Assembly (NCBI GenBank): GCA_014055525.1
Contig: WIAH01000003.1
Span: 178,919-242,918 of the forward strand
Reading direction: 5' to 3'
Source of the DNA: Nitrospira sp. CR1.3
GTDB lineage: Bacteria > Nitrospirota > Nitrospiria > Nitrospirales > Nitrospiraceae
Length of the DNA: 64,000 nt
Below, piece after piece: positions 10,049-18,537 of this stretch (position 1 is the first letter of the stretch; each line of letters opens with the position of its first letter). The notes below the pieces were generated by a model that was not told the DNA's origin, made no database searches, and saw only the letters and a list, made by a program, of their open reading frames with translations. A program made the translations under genes and the position numbers.

Positions 10049-10828
10049 GTGAAGCCCGTCGCGATTTTTGCAGCCACTCGATGGGAACTCCGCGCCCTTC
10101 ATCGTGCATTCCCGACATTTCAGGTATCCACAATCGCCGATCTTCGCTGTCTTGTAGGGGAGCAGGCCGGCCAGTCATATTGGCTGATCCAAACCGGCGT
10201 AGGGCCCGAATCCGCCGGCAGGGTCGCGAAGTCGATCATGAATCGACAATCGATAAGAGCGGTCGTCTCCGCCGGATTCGCCTGTGCCCTGGAACCGGCT
10301 CAAGTCGGCGATCTCATCGTGGGAACCGAGAGTCTGACTGCCAGGCGGCGAGGAGACTGGGAGATGCAAGACGATGTCGTGCAGTGTGATCGCGCCCTGC
10401 GCGAACGGACTGCTTCCGCAGCGCAGCAAGCCGGATTGGCGGTGAGGGGGGGAAGGTTTGTCTCCGTGGAGACGGTGGTGTGGCAAGCCGAGGACAAGCG
10501 CCGGCTCTCCCGTCTCAGCGGAGCCGTCGCGCTCGATATGGAAAGCGCGGCGCTCGGCGCGGCCGCATCTCGACAGGGGGTGCCCTTTGCGATTGTTCGG
10601 ACGGTGTCTGATCTCGTTGACGAAGACCTTCCCGTTGACTTCAATCACTTCCTTCGTCCCGTTGGATGGCTCAATGGAATACAGGCGCTGCTGGCTCACC
10701 CCTCCAGCCTGCTCGGACTGAATCGGCTCAGAAAGCAGAGTTGCACAGCAGCGGAGCGGCTGACGGAGGTGTTCGCCCGTTATGCCGCTGCGGGAGTAGC
10801 CGCCGGCGAGGTCGGCGCACTGTCATGA
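10049..10828 (+). CDS. hpnG: Hopanoid-associated phosphorylase HpnG (nucleosidase superfamily)
   Basis: A 259-residue protein with the purine nucleoside phosphorylase/MTA-SAH nucleosidase fold: TGVGPESAGRVAK, SAGFACALEPAQVGD and the ALDMESAALG segment of the active site. In hopanoid producers HpnG removes adenine from adenosylhopane made by HpnH, giving a ribosylhopane precursor of C35 hopanoids. Position 52 bases after shc and the presence of hpnH at 18.5 kb support this over a housekeeping nucleosidase. Start is GTG 10049. Its stop codon overlaps the mlaE start (ATGA), so the hopanoid and Mla genes are probably translationally coupled. Confidence 0.85.
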   Translation: MKPVAIFAATRWELRALHRAFPTFQVSTIADLRCLVGEQAGQSYWLIQTGVGPESAGRVAKSIMNRQSIRAVVSAGFACALEPAQVGDLIVGTESLTARRRGDWEMQDDVVQCDRALRERTASAAQQAGLAVRGGRFVSVETVVWQAEDKRRLSRLSGAVALDMESAALGAAASRQGVPFAIVRTVSDLVDEDLPVDFNHFLRPVGWLNGIQALLAHPSSLLGLNRLRKQSCTAAERLTEVFARYAAAGVAAGEVGALS

Positions 10829-11595
10829 GCCGCTTGATTGAAAGATTGGGAGCCTGGGCGATTGATGCCATACAGGAAATGGGGCGCATGCTGCTGTTCG
10901 TGTTGTCGTCATTTGCCTGGCTTGCGCGACCGCCGTTTCGATTGACTCAGATCGTCAAGCAGTTGCATTTCGTCGGGTACAAATCGACCTTTGTCGTGGT
11001 CCTCACGGCCGGGTTTACAGGAATGGTGCTCGCGCTGCAGGGGTATTACACCCTGCGGAAGTTCGGATCGGAGGGATTGCTTGGCTCCGCGGTCGCCCTC
11101 AGCATGATTCGCGAATTGGGGCCGGTACTGGCGGCCTTGATGGTCACGGCGCGGGCCGGATCCGCCATGACGGCCGAGATCGGCATTATGCGAATCACCG
11201 AACAAATCGACGCGCTGGACACAATGGCCATCAACCCGCTCCAATACTTGATCGCCCCCAAGCTGGTGGCCGGCTTGATCGGAGTGCCGTTGCTCGTGGC
11301 GATATTTGATGTCGTCGGCATTTATGGCGGATATCTGGTCGGAGTCGAATTGCTGGGCGGAAACGGAGGCGCCTATTGGAATTCGATCGAGTCCGCCGTC
11401 GAGTGGAAGGATGTATACGGCGGAATCTTGAAGTCGATCAGCTTCGGGCTGATCGTGAGCTGGATCTGCTGCTACAAAGGCTTCTTTACCAGGCACAGCG
11501 CCGAAGGATTAGGCTCGGCTACGACGGAGGCTGTCGTGCTTTCGTCTGTGCTGATTCTGGTGTGGGATTATTTCCTGACATCAGTGCTCTTGTAA
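10825..11595 (+). CDS. mlaE: ABC transporter permease, MlaE family
   Basis: A 256-residue inner-membrane permease of a phospholipid-transport ABC system. Typical MlaE sequence includes LTAGFTGMVLALQGYYTLRKFG, RELGPVLAALMVTARAGSAMTAEIG and the coupling region ITEQIDALDTMAINPLQYLIAPKL. ATG 10825 overlaps the hpnG stop by ATGA; the upstream extension of the frame to 10666 is inside hpnG and is rejected. Followed by mlaF, mlaD and mlaC. No MlaA lipoprotein gene is present nearby. Confidence 0.92.
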   Translation: MSRLIERLGAWAIDAIQEMGRMLLFVLSSFAWLARPPFRLTQIVKQLHFVGYKSTFVVVLTAGFTGMVLALQGYYTLRKFGSEGLLGSAVALSMIRELGPVLAALMVTARAGSAMTAEIGIMRITEQIDALDTMAINPLQYLIAPKLVAGLIGVPLLVAIFDVVGIYGGYLVGVELLGGNGGAYWNSIESAVEWKDVYGGILKSISFGLIVSWICCYKGFFTRHSAEGLGSATTEAVVLSSVLILVWDYFLTSVLL

Positions 11596-11689
11596 ATCGT
11601 CGCAGGCCACAAGTCTGAAAGTGGAAAGTTGTTCGACAGAACATGCGACCCCATGACATGACGACATTCGAACCTTTGACTTCCCGGGC

Positions 11690-12445
11690 ATGATCAAACT
11701 CATTGGCGTGGAAAAGACGTTGGGTGGACAGCGGGTCCTGCAAGGTCTCGATCTGACCGTTCCAGTCGGCAAGTTGACGACGGTGATCGGCCGCAGCGGT
11801 GAAGGCAAGAGCGTCCTGTTGAAACACATGATCGGCCTGATGCAGCCGGATCGGGGTGAGGTCTGGGTCGGGGATGTCGAGATCTCCCGCTTGAAGGGCA
11901 AACGATTGAACGATGTCAGGAAACGCTTTTCCATGCTGTTTCAGGGGGCCGCGCTGTTTGATTCCCTCACCGTATTCGAAAACGTGGCATTTCCACTCAG
12001 AGAGAAATTGCGGATGAAGGGCCCGATAGTCGCCCGTCGGGTCGAGGAAAAGCTGGAGCAGGTAGGATTGAAGGGGATGGGACACAAGTTTCCCGCCGAA
12101 CTCAGCGGGGGCATGCGAAAGCGGGCTGGCTTGGCGCGGGCGCTCGTCATGGAGCCGGAAATCATACTCTTTGATGAACCTACGACCGGGCTCGATCCGC
12201 TCATGGCCAAATCGATCCACGATCTTATCGTCGAGACCCAACGGCGGTTTCGATTCACCGCCGTCATGGTAAGCCACGAGATCCCGGAAGTGTTCGCAAT
12301 TTCAGACTGGGTGGCGATGTTGCGGCAAGGCAAGATCGCCGCCATGGCGCCTGCCGGGGAATTTGTCCGCACCACGGATCCCGAGATTCAGGAATTTATT
12401 TCCGTCGGTGGCACCCTGTCATTGCCGGGGACAGCGGTCGGCTAA
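11690..12445 (+). CDS. mlaF: ABC transporter ATPase, MlaF family
   Basis: A 251-residue ATPase that energises the Mla lipid transporter. Walker A is GRSGEGKS at residues 34-41, the Q-loop is in MLFQGAALFDSLTVFENV, the signature is LSGGMRKRAGLARAL, the Walker B region is ILFDEPTTGLDP and the switch His is in VSHEIPEVF. The LSGGM signature and TVFENVAFPLRE are typical of MlaF rather than of exporters. It is separated from mlaE by 94 bases in which I see no gene. Confidence 0.93.
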   Translation: MIKLIGVEKTLGGQRVLQGLDLTVPVGKLTTVIGRSGEGKSVLLKHMIGLMQPDRGEVWVGDVEISRLKGKRLNDVRKRFSMLFQGAALFDSLTVFENVAFPLREKLRMKGPIVARRVEEKLEQVGLKGMGHKFPAELSGGMRKRAGLARALVMEPEIILFDEPTTGLDPLMAKSIHDLIVETQRRFRFTAVMVSHEIPEVFAISDWVAMLRQGKIAAMAPAGEFVRTTDPEIQEFISVGGTLSLPGTAVG

Positions 12446-12462
12446 AAAGAGGAGTGAATCCA

Positions 12463-12906
12463 ATGGAGAAAGCCAAGCTTGAATTGATCGTGGGAGTGTT
12501 TGTGCTGATCGGCCTAGTCTGTCTAGCCTATCTGTCCATCAAGCTGGGGAAATTGGAACTGATCGGAGGCAACGTGTATGAAGTCGTGGCGCAGTTCACC
12601 TCGGCTTCAGGGCTGAAGCCGGGTTCGGCCATCGAAATCGCCGGAGTCGAAGTCGGGAGAGTGCGGGGGATCACGCTCAAGGAAGATCGGGCGGCTGTCA
12701 CGCTCGCAGTCGACAATAGCGTGAAGCTCTATACCGACACGATCGCGTCGATCAAGACCAGAGGAATCATCGGCGAGAAATTTCTGGCTCTCTCGCTTGG
12801 CGGAGGAGGTGATCCCCTCAAGCCAGGGGACACGATCCGCGACACGGAGTCCGGGCTCGATTTGGAAGAATTGGTCAGCCAGTATGTCCATGGTAAAGTC
12901 AACTGA
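12463..12906 (+). CDS. mlaD: MCE-domain substrate-binding protein, MlaD family
   Basis: A 147-residue protein with one N-terminal membrane helix (LELIVGVFVLIGLVCLAYLSIK) and a single MCE domain (VVAQFTSASGLKPGSAIEIAGVEVGRV, IIGEKFLALSLGG). MlaD forms a periplasmic hexameric ring on the MlaFE core and carries lipid through its pore. ATG 12463 is preferred, nine bases after GAGGAG; a GTG at 12454 is in frame. The short length compared with E. coli MlaD fits a single MCE module with a brief C-terminal helix (LEELVSQYVHGKVN). Confidence 0.92.
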   Translation: MEKAKLELIVGVFVLIGLVCLAYLSIKLGKLELIGGNVYEVVAQFTSASGLKPGSAIEIAGVEVGRVRGITLKEDRAAVTLAVDNSVKLYTDTIASIKTRGIIGEKFLALSLGGGGDPLKPGDTIRDTESGLDLEELVSQYVHGKVN

Positions 12907-12959
12907 ACCTGTGTCCGCGGCTACCGGAGGACACAGCGGTAATTGATGGAGACGCATGT

Positions 12960-13601
12960 ATGACATTCTTGAAGCAGCGATGGCGGGGAATGAGCACATT
13001 GACATACGTGATAGTCGTGCTGGCGACGGTGATGATGACCGGGATAGCCGTCCGGGATGCGGAGGCCGGCGGCGCCACGGAAGCGATGAAATCGACAATC
13101 GACGAAGTCCTGAGGATCCTGGCCGATAAAGAGCTCAAGCAACCGGAGAAAGCCGAGCAACGCCGGAAGCTGCTGGAGAAAGTCGTGGGTGATCGGTTCG
13201 ACTACGCCGAGATGTCCCGTCGGTCACTGGGCTCAACCTGGGCCGGCTTGTCCGACGGTGAGAAGGAAGAATTCGTCGGGCTGTTTCAGACCTTGCTGGT
13301 AAACACCTATGCCGACAAGGTCGAGACTTATTCCGGCGAGGGAGTGCAGTACATCAACGAGCGGACTGAAAAAGAGTACGCCGAAGTCCGGACGAAGGTC
13401 CTGACTGGAAAGACGGAAATTCCACTGGACTATCGTCTACTCCACAGGGGATCGGTGTGGCGAGTTTACGACGTGGTCGTGGACGGAGTCAGCCTAGTGA
13501 ACAATTATCGCGGTCAGTTCAGCAAGATTCTCCGGAACGGAAGCTTCGCCGAGCTCATCGATCAGCTTCGGAAAAAATCAGAGAAGATCAAAACCTCGTG
13601 A
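12960..13601 (+). CDS. mlaC: Periplasmic lipid carrier, MlaC/Ttg2D family
   Basis: A 213-residue exported protein with an N-terminal hydrophobic segment (STLTYVIVVLATVMMTGIAV) and MlaC-type sequence: FDYAEMSRRSLGSTWAGLSDGEKEEFVGLFQTLL, then a region near VYDVVVDGVSLVNNYRGQF. MlaC shuttles phospholipids between the outer membrane and the MlaFEDB complex. It lies between mlaD and an Omp85-type barrel gene that starts 20 bases after its stop, so the barrel is probably part of the same transport unit. Confidence 0.9.
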   Translation: MTFLKQRWRGMSTLTYVIVVLATVMMTGIAVRDAEAGGATEAMKSTIDEVLRILADKELKQPEKAEQRRKLLEKVVGDRFDYAEMSRRSLGSTWAGLSDGEKEEFVGLFQTLLVNTYADKVETYSGEGVQYINERTEKEYAEVRTKVLTGKTEIPLDYRLLHRGSVWRVYDVVVDGVSLVNNYRGQFSKILRNGSFAELIDQLRKKSEKIKTS

Positions 13602-13621
13602 CAGTCCGACCGTGAGCGTTC

Positions 13622-14824
13622 ATGACGATCCTGCGCGGCATCGTGGTGCTTCTTGTATGCCTGCTCGCGGGAAACGTCATTGTTTGGATCGAATCCGCTC
13701 GGGCGGACACGCAGCTCTTTCCCATACCATCCGCCTCCACCACGAAAAATGACGGCAATGACGCGGGACTGATCGTCCCCATTCTCATCACCGATCCGGA
13801 CGGGGAGCTGAAGTACCTCATGGCCCCCATGCTGATTCGAAACTCCATCGTCGGCTGGCGAGGGACATTCAACCTGTTCCGATACGATACCGGCGGGCGG
13901 CAGATGCAATTCATCGCATCGATTTCTGAGAAAATAGAGCGGAAAATCGTCTTCAACTACACGGACCCGGCTTTCAGCAACGGGAGGTATTTCTTGAATG
14001 TCGGAGGAGCCTACTTTAAGAACGCGACGGCTCGTTTCTTCGGGGTCGGGCAGACGACGACGGAGGGGGACGAAACAAACTATACGGCAGTCGAAGGTCG
14101 CGCAAACTGGCGCTTCGGGGTCTACGCCAACGAAGTAACCCAAATCGCCATCAGCCAGCGGTTTCGCACCGTAAAGCTCCAACAAGGGGCCACCGACCTT
14201 CCCTTCACCGGAGAGGTTTTTCCCACCGTCCCCGGCGTACAGGGGGAGACGTACATCCTCGGGAACCGTGCGACCTTTTATTACGACACGCGCAACAGCC
14301 TCGTTTCCCCGACCGACGGCATGGCTGTGACAGCCTACGCCGAACTGAATAACAATTTCCGTAACGGAGACCACCCGATCTACTCGCGGTATGAATTCGA
14401 GGTCAAGAAACTGTTCCCCAGCGAATCCAAACGCGCGATCCTGGTCGTCCGGGCTGATCTGCAGGCGACGATCGGGACGCAAGTGCCATTTTTCGAGCTC
14501 AGTTCACTGGGAGGTCAAAACAATCTGCGAGGCTATGGCGTCGACCGCTATATTGATAAGAATTTGGTCGCCTTCAGTCTCGAAGAACGCATCCATTTGG
14601 CCAGGATGAAGGTGGCCGGAGTGACGGCCGATTTCGAGGTTGCGCCGTTTCTGGATACTGGGCAGGTCTTCGACAGCTTCAAGGATGTCAGTTTCAAAGA
14701 TTACCGCATGACACCGGGAATGGGTTTTCGCGGTATCGTCCGTCCCAACGTGGTCGGGCGTATCGACTATGGCTACAGCAAGGAAGGGGGTGCCATCTTT
14801 GCCGGTCTCGACTTCCCATACTAG
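13622..14824 (+). CDS. Outer-membrane beta-barrel protein, Omp85/surface antigen superfamily, without POTRA domains
   Basis: A 400-residue protein with a signal peptide (GIVVLLVCLLAGNVIVW ... SARA) and then alternating beta-strand sequence typical of an Omp85 barrel: FYYDTRNSLVSPTDGMAVTAYAE, SLGGQNNLRGYGVDRYIDKNLVAF and VAPFLDTGQVFDSF. The NLRGY region corresponds to the conserved loop-6 motif of the family. It ends in an aromatic residue (LDFPY), as most outer-membrane barrels do. There is no room for POTRA repeats before the barrel. Its place at the end of the mla operon suggests a lipid-trafficking partner in the outer membrane in place of MlaA; this is inference. Confidence 0.75.
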   Translation: MTILRGIVVLLVCLLAGNVIVWIESARADTQLFPIPSASTTKNDGNDAGLIVPILITDPDGELKYLMAPMLIRNSIVGWRGTFNLFRYDTGGRQMQFIASISEKIERKIVFNYTDPAFSNGRYFLNVGGAYFKNATARFFGVGQTTTEGDETNYTAVEGRANWRFGVYANEVTQIAISQRFRTVKLQQGATDLPFTGEVFPTVPGVQGETYILGNRATFYYDTRNSLVSPTDGMAVTAYAELNNNFRNGDHPIYSRYEFEVKKLFPSESKRAILVVRADLQATIGTQVPFFELSSLGGQNNLRGYGVDRYIDKNLVAFSLEERIHLARMKVAGVTADFEVAPFLDTGQVFDSFKDVSFKDYRMTPGMGFRGIVRPNVVGRIDYGYSKEGGAIFAGLDFPY

Positions 14825-15042
14825 CCTGGCTGCTCCTCCGGTCTCGCCCAGAAGGAGGACCCGAGCCCGCTATTCTTTGCTCGGTTCCAGGGGATCTTGA
14901 AGGCTAACTACTTGACAGTAGAGGGGTTCTATGGGAAACTCACCTTTGCCAGTGTGCAAGTCAGTTGACTGCTTCGCCTAAGCCTCTTCTATTCAGCCTA
15001 TTCGCACTAGGCACAAGATCTCACGCAAAGGAGCATCTGCTT

Positions 15043-16992
15043 ATGTCGATTCTGAAGACCATTCACAGCCCCGCCGATCTGAAGCGGCTTCCACCATCAA
15101 TGTTTCCGGCCCTGTGTCAGGAGGTTCGCGAGCAGATCATCGGAGTCGTTTCTAATGTCGGCGGACACTTAGCCTCCAACCTGGGCGTCATTGAGCTGAC
15201 GGTGGCGTTGCATTACCTGCTGGATGCCCCGAAAGACAAGATCGTCTGGGACACAAGTAATCAGGCCTATGCCCATAAGCTTCTCACCGGACGACGGGAG
15301 CAGTTTCACACCCTTCGTCAATACGGAGGCTTGAGCGGGTTCTGCAAGCGCGAAGAAAGCGTCTACGACACCTTTAACGCGGGCCATGCTGGGACCGGCG
15401 TATCGGCGGCCTACGGCATGGTCGAGGCGCGCGAACAACTCGGCCAAAAACACAAGGTCGTCTGTATCGTCGGCGACGGAGCGATGACGGCAGGTATGAC
15501 GCTGGAAGGTCTCCATCACGCAGGAGGCCTGGGAAAAGATTTTCTGGTGATCTTGAACGACAACCAAATGTCGATCTCCAAAAATGTCGGCGCGATCTCC
15601 TCTTATCTGAACCGCACCTTTACCGGCGAGTTCTACACCAAAATGCGCGAGGAGACTGGACAGCTGTTGGCGAAGATCCCTCATATCGGACAGGACATGC
15701 AGAAACTGGCACGCCGGGCGGAAGAGCTGGCCAAGGGCGCGATCCTGCCGGGGCTCCTCTTCGAAGAATTGGGATTCCGCTATGCGGGTCCGATCGACGG
15801 GCATAATTTCGAGCACCTGTTGCCGACGCTGGAAAATGTGCTGAAGATGAAAGGTCCGGTCCTGCTCCATGTCATCACGAAGAAGGGACTCGGCTATGAG
15901 CCGGCGGTTCAAAATCCGGTCTGGTTCCATGCCTGTCCTCCGTTCGTCCGGGAAACCGGCGCTCCGGCGAAGAAGGCGGCGCGCCCGTCGTACACGCAAA
16001 TCGCGGTCGATTCACTCGTCAAGCTGGCTCGCGAGGACAAACGGGTCGTCGCGATCACCGCGGCGATGTGCGAAGGAACCGGGCTCAACGCCTTTGAGAA
16101 GGAATTTCCCGAACGGCTGTACGATGTGGGTATCGCGGAACAACATGCGGTGACCTTTGCGGCCGGTCTTGCGGCGCAGGGCATGCGTCCGGTTGTGGCA
16201 ATGTATGCGACGTTTCTGCAGCGAGCGTACGATCAGGTCGTCCACGATGTCGCGACCCAGAACCTGCCCGTGACCTTCTGCATCGACCGGGGCGGGCTGG
16301 TGGCGGAGGACGGCACAACCCACCACGGAGCGTTCGATTACGCCTATATGCGGCATATGCCCAACATGGTGGTGATGGCTCCGAAGGACGAGAACGAGTT
16401 GCAACACATGCTCAAGACCTGTCTCCAGCATGACGGACCTGCCTCGGTGCGGTATCCGCGGGGAGTCAGTCTCGGAGTTCAGATGGATCAGAGTCCGAAG
16501 GCGCTGCCGGTCGGCAAAGGTGAGCTTCTCCGCGACGGAAACGAAGTGGCCATCGTGGCGGTCGGCGTTCCCGTCTGGCAAGCGGTCAAGGCGGCGGAGC
16601 GGCTCGGCGAAGAAGGGATTTCAACGGCGGTGGTCAACGCGCGGTTTGTGAAGCCGCTGGATCGTGAATTGATCGTGGACGTGGCCAAGCGTGTGCGATA
16701 TGTTGTCACCGTCGAGGAAGGCTGCAAGATGGGCGGGTTCGGTTCGGCGGTTCTTGAGACACTGTCGGATGCGGGCGTGACCGGTATTCAGACCAAGATA
16801 CTGGGGCTGCCGGATTGGTACATCGAACAGGGGCCGCAAGATCTCCTCCGCGAACGATACGGTCTGACGGCTGAAGGGATATACAGCAGCGTCAAGGAAT
16901 TGATCGGGACCGGCGCCGATACGATGCGGAAAGAGAACGTCCTCTCCTCGACGCTCGGGCATATCCCCTTTGGGGACGAGCAGGGGAGCTGA
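15043..16992 (+). CDS. dxs: 1-deoxy-D-xylulose-5-phosphate synthase
   Basis: A 649-residue thiamine-diphosphate enzyme that condenses pyruvate and glyceraldehyde 3-phosphate, the entry step of the MEP pathway. The TPP-binding motif is GDGAMTAGMTLEGLHHAG ... NDNQMSIS, the catalytic Glu is in GIAEQHAVTFAAGLA, and the C-terminal transketolase domain ends with LGLPDWYIEQGPQ. The start at ATG 15043 (MSILKTIHSPADLKRL) follows AAAGGAG and fits the family; the frame also opens at 14965. ispG follows 48 bases downstream, making a two-gene MEP unit. Confidence 0.96.
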   Translation: MSILKTIHSPADLKRLPPSMFPALCQEVREQIIGVVSNVGGHLASNLGVIELTVALHYLLDAPKDKIVWDTSNQAYAHKLLTGRREQFHTLRQYGGLSGFCKREESVYDTFNAGHAGTGVSAAYGMVEAREQLGQKHKVVCIVGDGAMTAGMTLEGLHHAGGLGKDFLVILNDNQMSISKNVGAISSYLNRTFTGEFYTKMREETGQLLAKIPHIGQDMQKLARRAEELAKGAILPGLLFEELGFRYAGPIDGHNFEHLLPTLENVLKMKGPVLLHVITKKGLGYEPAVQNPVWFHACPPFVRETGAPAKKAARPSYTQIAVDSLVKLAREDKRVVAITAAMCEGTGLNAFEKEFPERLYDVGIAEQHAVTFAAGLAAQGMRPVVAMYATFLQRAYDQVVHDVATQNLPVTFCIDRGGLVAEDGTTHHGAFDYAYMRHMPNMVVMAPKDENELQHMLKTCLQHDGPASVRYPRGVSLGVQMDQSPKALPVGKGELLRDGNEVAIVAVGVPVWQAVKAAERLGEEGISTAVVNARFVKPLDRELIVDVAKRVRYVVTVEEGCKMGGFGSAVLETLSDAGVTGIQTKILGLPDWYIEQGPQDLLRERYGLTAEGIYSSVKELIGTGADTMRKENVLSSTLGHIPFGDEQGS

Positions 16993-17040
16993 TCGAGGAC
17001 ACGACGCCTGAACCATTAGCGTGAAGCGGAAGAAAGAGTA

Positions 17041-18222
17041 ATGCACATTTCGAGAAGGAAGACCAGGCAGATCAAGGTCGACAACGTCAAGATCGGCGGA
17101 GACGCTCCGGTCTCTGTGCAATCGATGTGTTCAACCGACACAAGAGATGTCGCAGCGACCGTTGAGCAAATCAGGCAATTGGAAGCCGCGGGCTGTGAAC
17201 TTATTCGTGTCGCCGTGCCGGACGAAGAAGCCGCTGCGGCCTTGCCCAAGATCAAAGCGGCGATGACGGTTCCGCTGATCGCCGACATCCATTTCGACCA
17301 TCGCCTCGCGCTTCATGCGGCAAAAATCGTGGATTGCGTGAGAATCAATCCCGGCAACATCGGCGCCTGGTGGAAGGTTGAAGAAGTGATCAAGGCCGTC
17401 AATGAGCGAGGGATACCTCTTCGCGTGGGAGTCAACGGCGGGTCCCTTGAACGGCCGTTGCTCGACAAGTATGGATGGCCGTCTCCCGAAGCGCTGGCCG
17501 AATCGGCGCTCAACGCCGTGCACGCCCTGGAGGATGTCGGCTTTACAAACATGAAAGTGTCCCTGAAGGCGTCGGATGTCCATCACGCAATCGACGCCTA
17601 CTGGCTGTTCGCCCACCAATCGAACTATCCCTTGCACATCGGCATCACCGAGGCCGGAACTGCCATGACGGGAGCCGTCAAGTCCGCTATGGGGCTCGGG
17701 TTTCTGCTCTCGCAGGGTATCGGCGATACCATGAGGGTTTCTCTGGCTGCCGATCCGGTGGAGGAAGTCAAAGTCGGCTTCGAGATTTTGAAGTCGCTTG
17801 AACTCCGCCATCGGGGTATCAACGTGATTGCCTGTCCGACCTGCGGACGGGTTGAAATCGACGTCGTCCGCATGGCCAACGAATTGGAAAAGAAGCTCGG
17901 CCACATCAAGACGCCGTTGAACGTGTCCGTTCTCGGCTGCGTAGTGAACGGCATCGGTGAAGGGAAAGAAGCGGACATCGGAATCGCCGGCGGAGAGGGC
18001 AAGGGCATACTCTTCAAGAAGGGCAAACTGGTCCGCAAAGTGCCGATTCAAGAGCTGATGGACACGTTGATTCAGGAAGTCGAATTGATGGCGAAGGAAA
18101 AGGAAGCTGAAGGAAACGGAGAAGGTGGCACCCGCGCAAACGAGGGATGGGAGTCGTTGACTCCCCATTCAGACCAACCGTCGACGCTGGGAAAAGAGAT
18201 CCCGGTTCTTCCCAATCGCTAA
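17041..18222 (+). CDS. ispG: 4-hydroxy-3-methylbut-2-en-1-yl diphosphate synthase (IspG/GcpE)
   Basis: A 393-residue [4Fe-4S] enzyme that converts MEcPP to HMBPP. The N-terminal TIM barrel begins RRKTRQIKVDNVKIGG and includes VPLIADIHFDHRLAL and RINPGNIG; the C-terminal cluster domain has cysteines in ACPTCGRVEID and SVLGCVVNGIGEGKEADIG. About 40 hydrophilic residues (from EKEAEGNGEGG onwards) extend beyond the usual end of the family and are probably disordered. ispH, which uses its product, is at 2.8 kb. Confidence 0.95.
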   Translation: MHISRRKTRQIKVDNVKIGGDAPVSVQSMCSTDTRDVAATVEQIRQLEAAGCELIRVAVPDEEAAAALPKIKAAMTVPLIADIHFDHRLALHAAKIVDCVRINPGNIGAWWKVEEVIKAVNERGIPLRVGVNGGSLERPLLDKYGWPSPEALAESALNAVHALEDVGFTNMKVSLKASDVHHAIDAYWLFAHQSNYPLHIGITEAGTAMTGAVKSAMGLGFLLSQGIGDTMRVSLAADPVEEVKVGFEILKSLELRHRGINVIACPTCGRVEIDVVRMANELEKKLGHIKTPLNVSVLGCVVNGIGEGKEADIGIAGGEGKGILFKKGKLVRKVPIQELMDTLIQEVELMAKEKEAEGNGEGGTRANEGWESLTPHSDQPSTLGKEIPVLPNR

Positions 18223-18300
18223 CCTGCCCGCCTGTTTCACTCGATCAATTATCGTCGCCAAGTTGAGATGCCTGAACGAGGCCCGTTATAATGCGCGCGT

Positions 18301-18376
18301 GGCGCCGTACCCAAGTGGCTAAGGGAGCAGTCTGCAAAACTGCGATGCAGCGGTTCGAACCCGCTCGGCGCCTCCA
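18301..18376 (+). tRNA. tRNA-Cys (anticodon GCA)
   Basis: A 76-nt cloverleaf. The acceptor stem GGCGCCG (18301-18307) pairs with CGGCGCC (18366-18372), the anticodon stem GCAGT/ACTGC encloses CTGCAAA with anticodon GCA, and the T arm AGCGG-TTCGAAC-CCGCT is intact. The discriminator is T and the 3' CCA (18374-18376) is encoded. It is the only gene I see in the 315 bases between ispG and hpnH; the rest (18377-18537) shows no other feature. Confidence 0.96.
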
Positions 18377-18537
18377 AACAGAGCTTGCTCGTGCCGGTGG
18401 CTCTTCGGGCTGTCATTGTGGCTTCGGCTGAAATTGACGCGTAGGATGTGGGGTGGTAAAATTCCGCCACCTTCGGACCGCAAGTCGCGCTGTGTTCACA
18501 GCTAATCATTAGACAAATCGATTGGAAGGAGAGCGGA

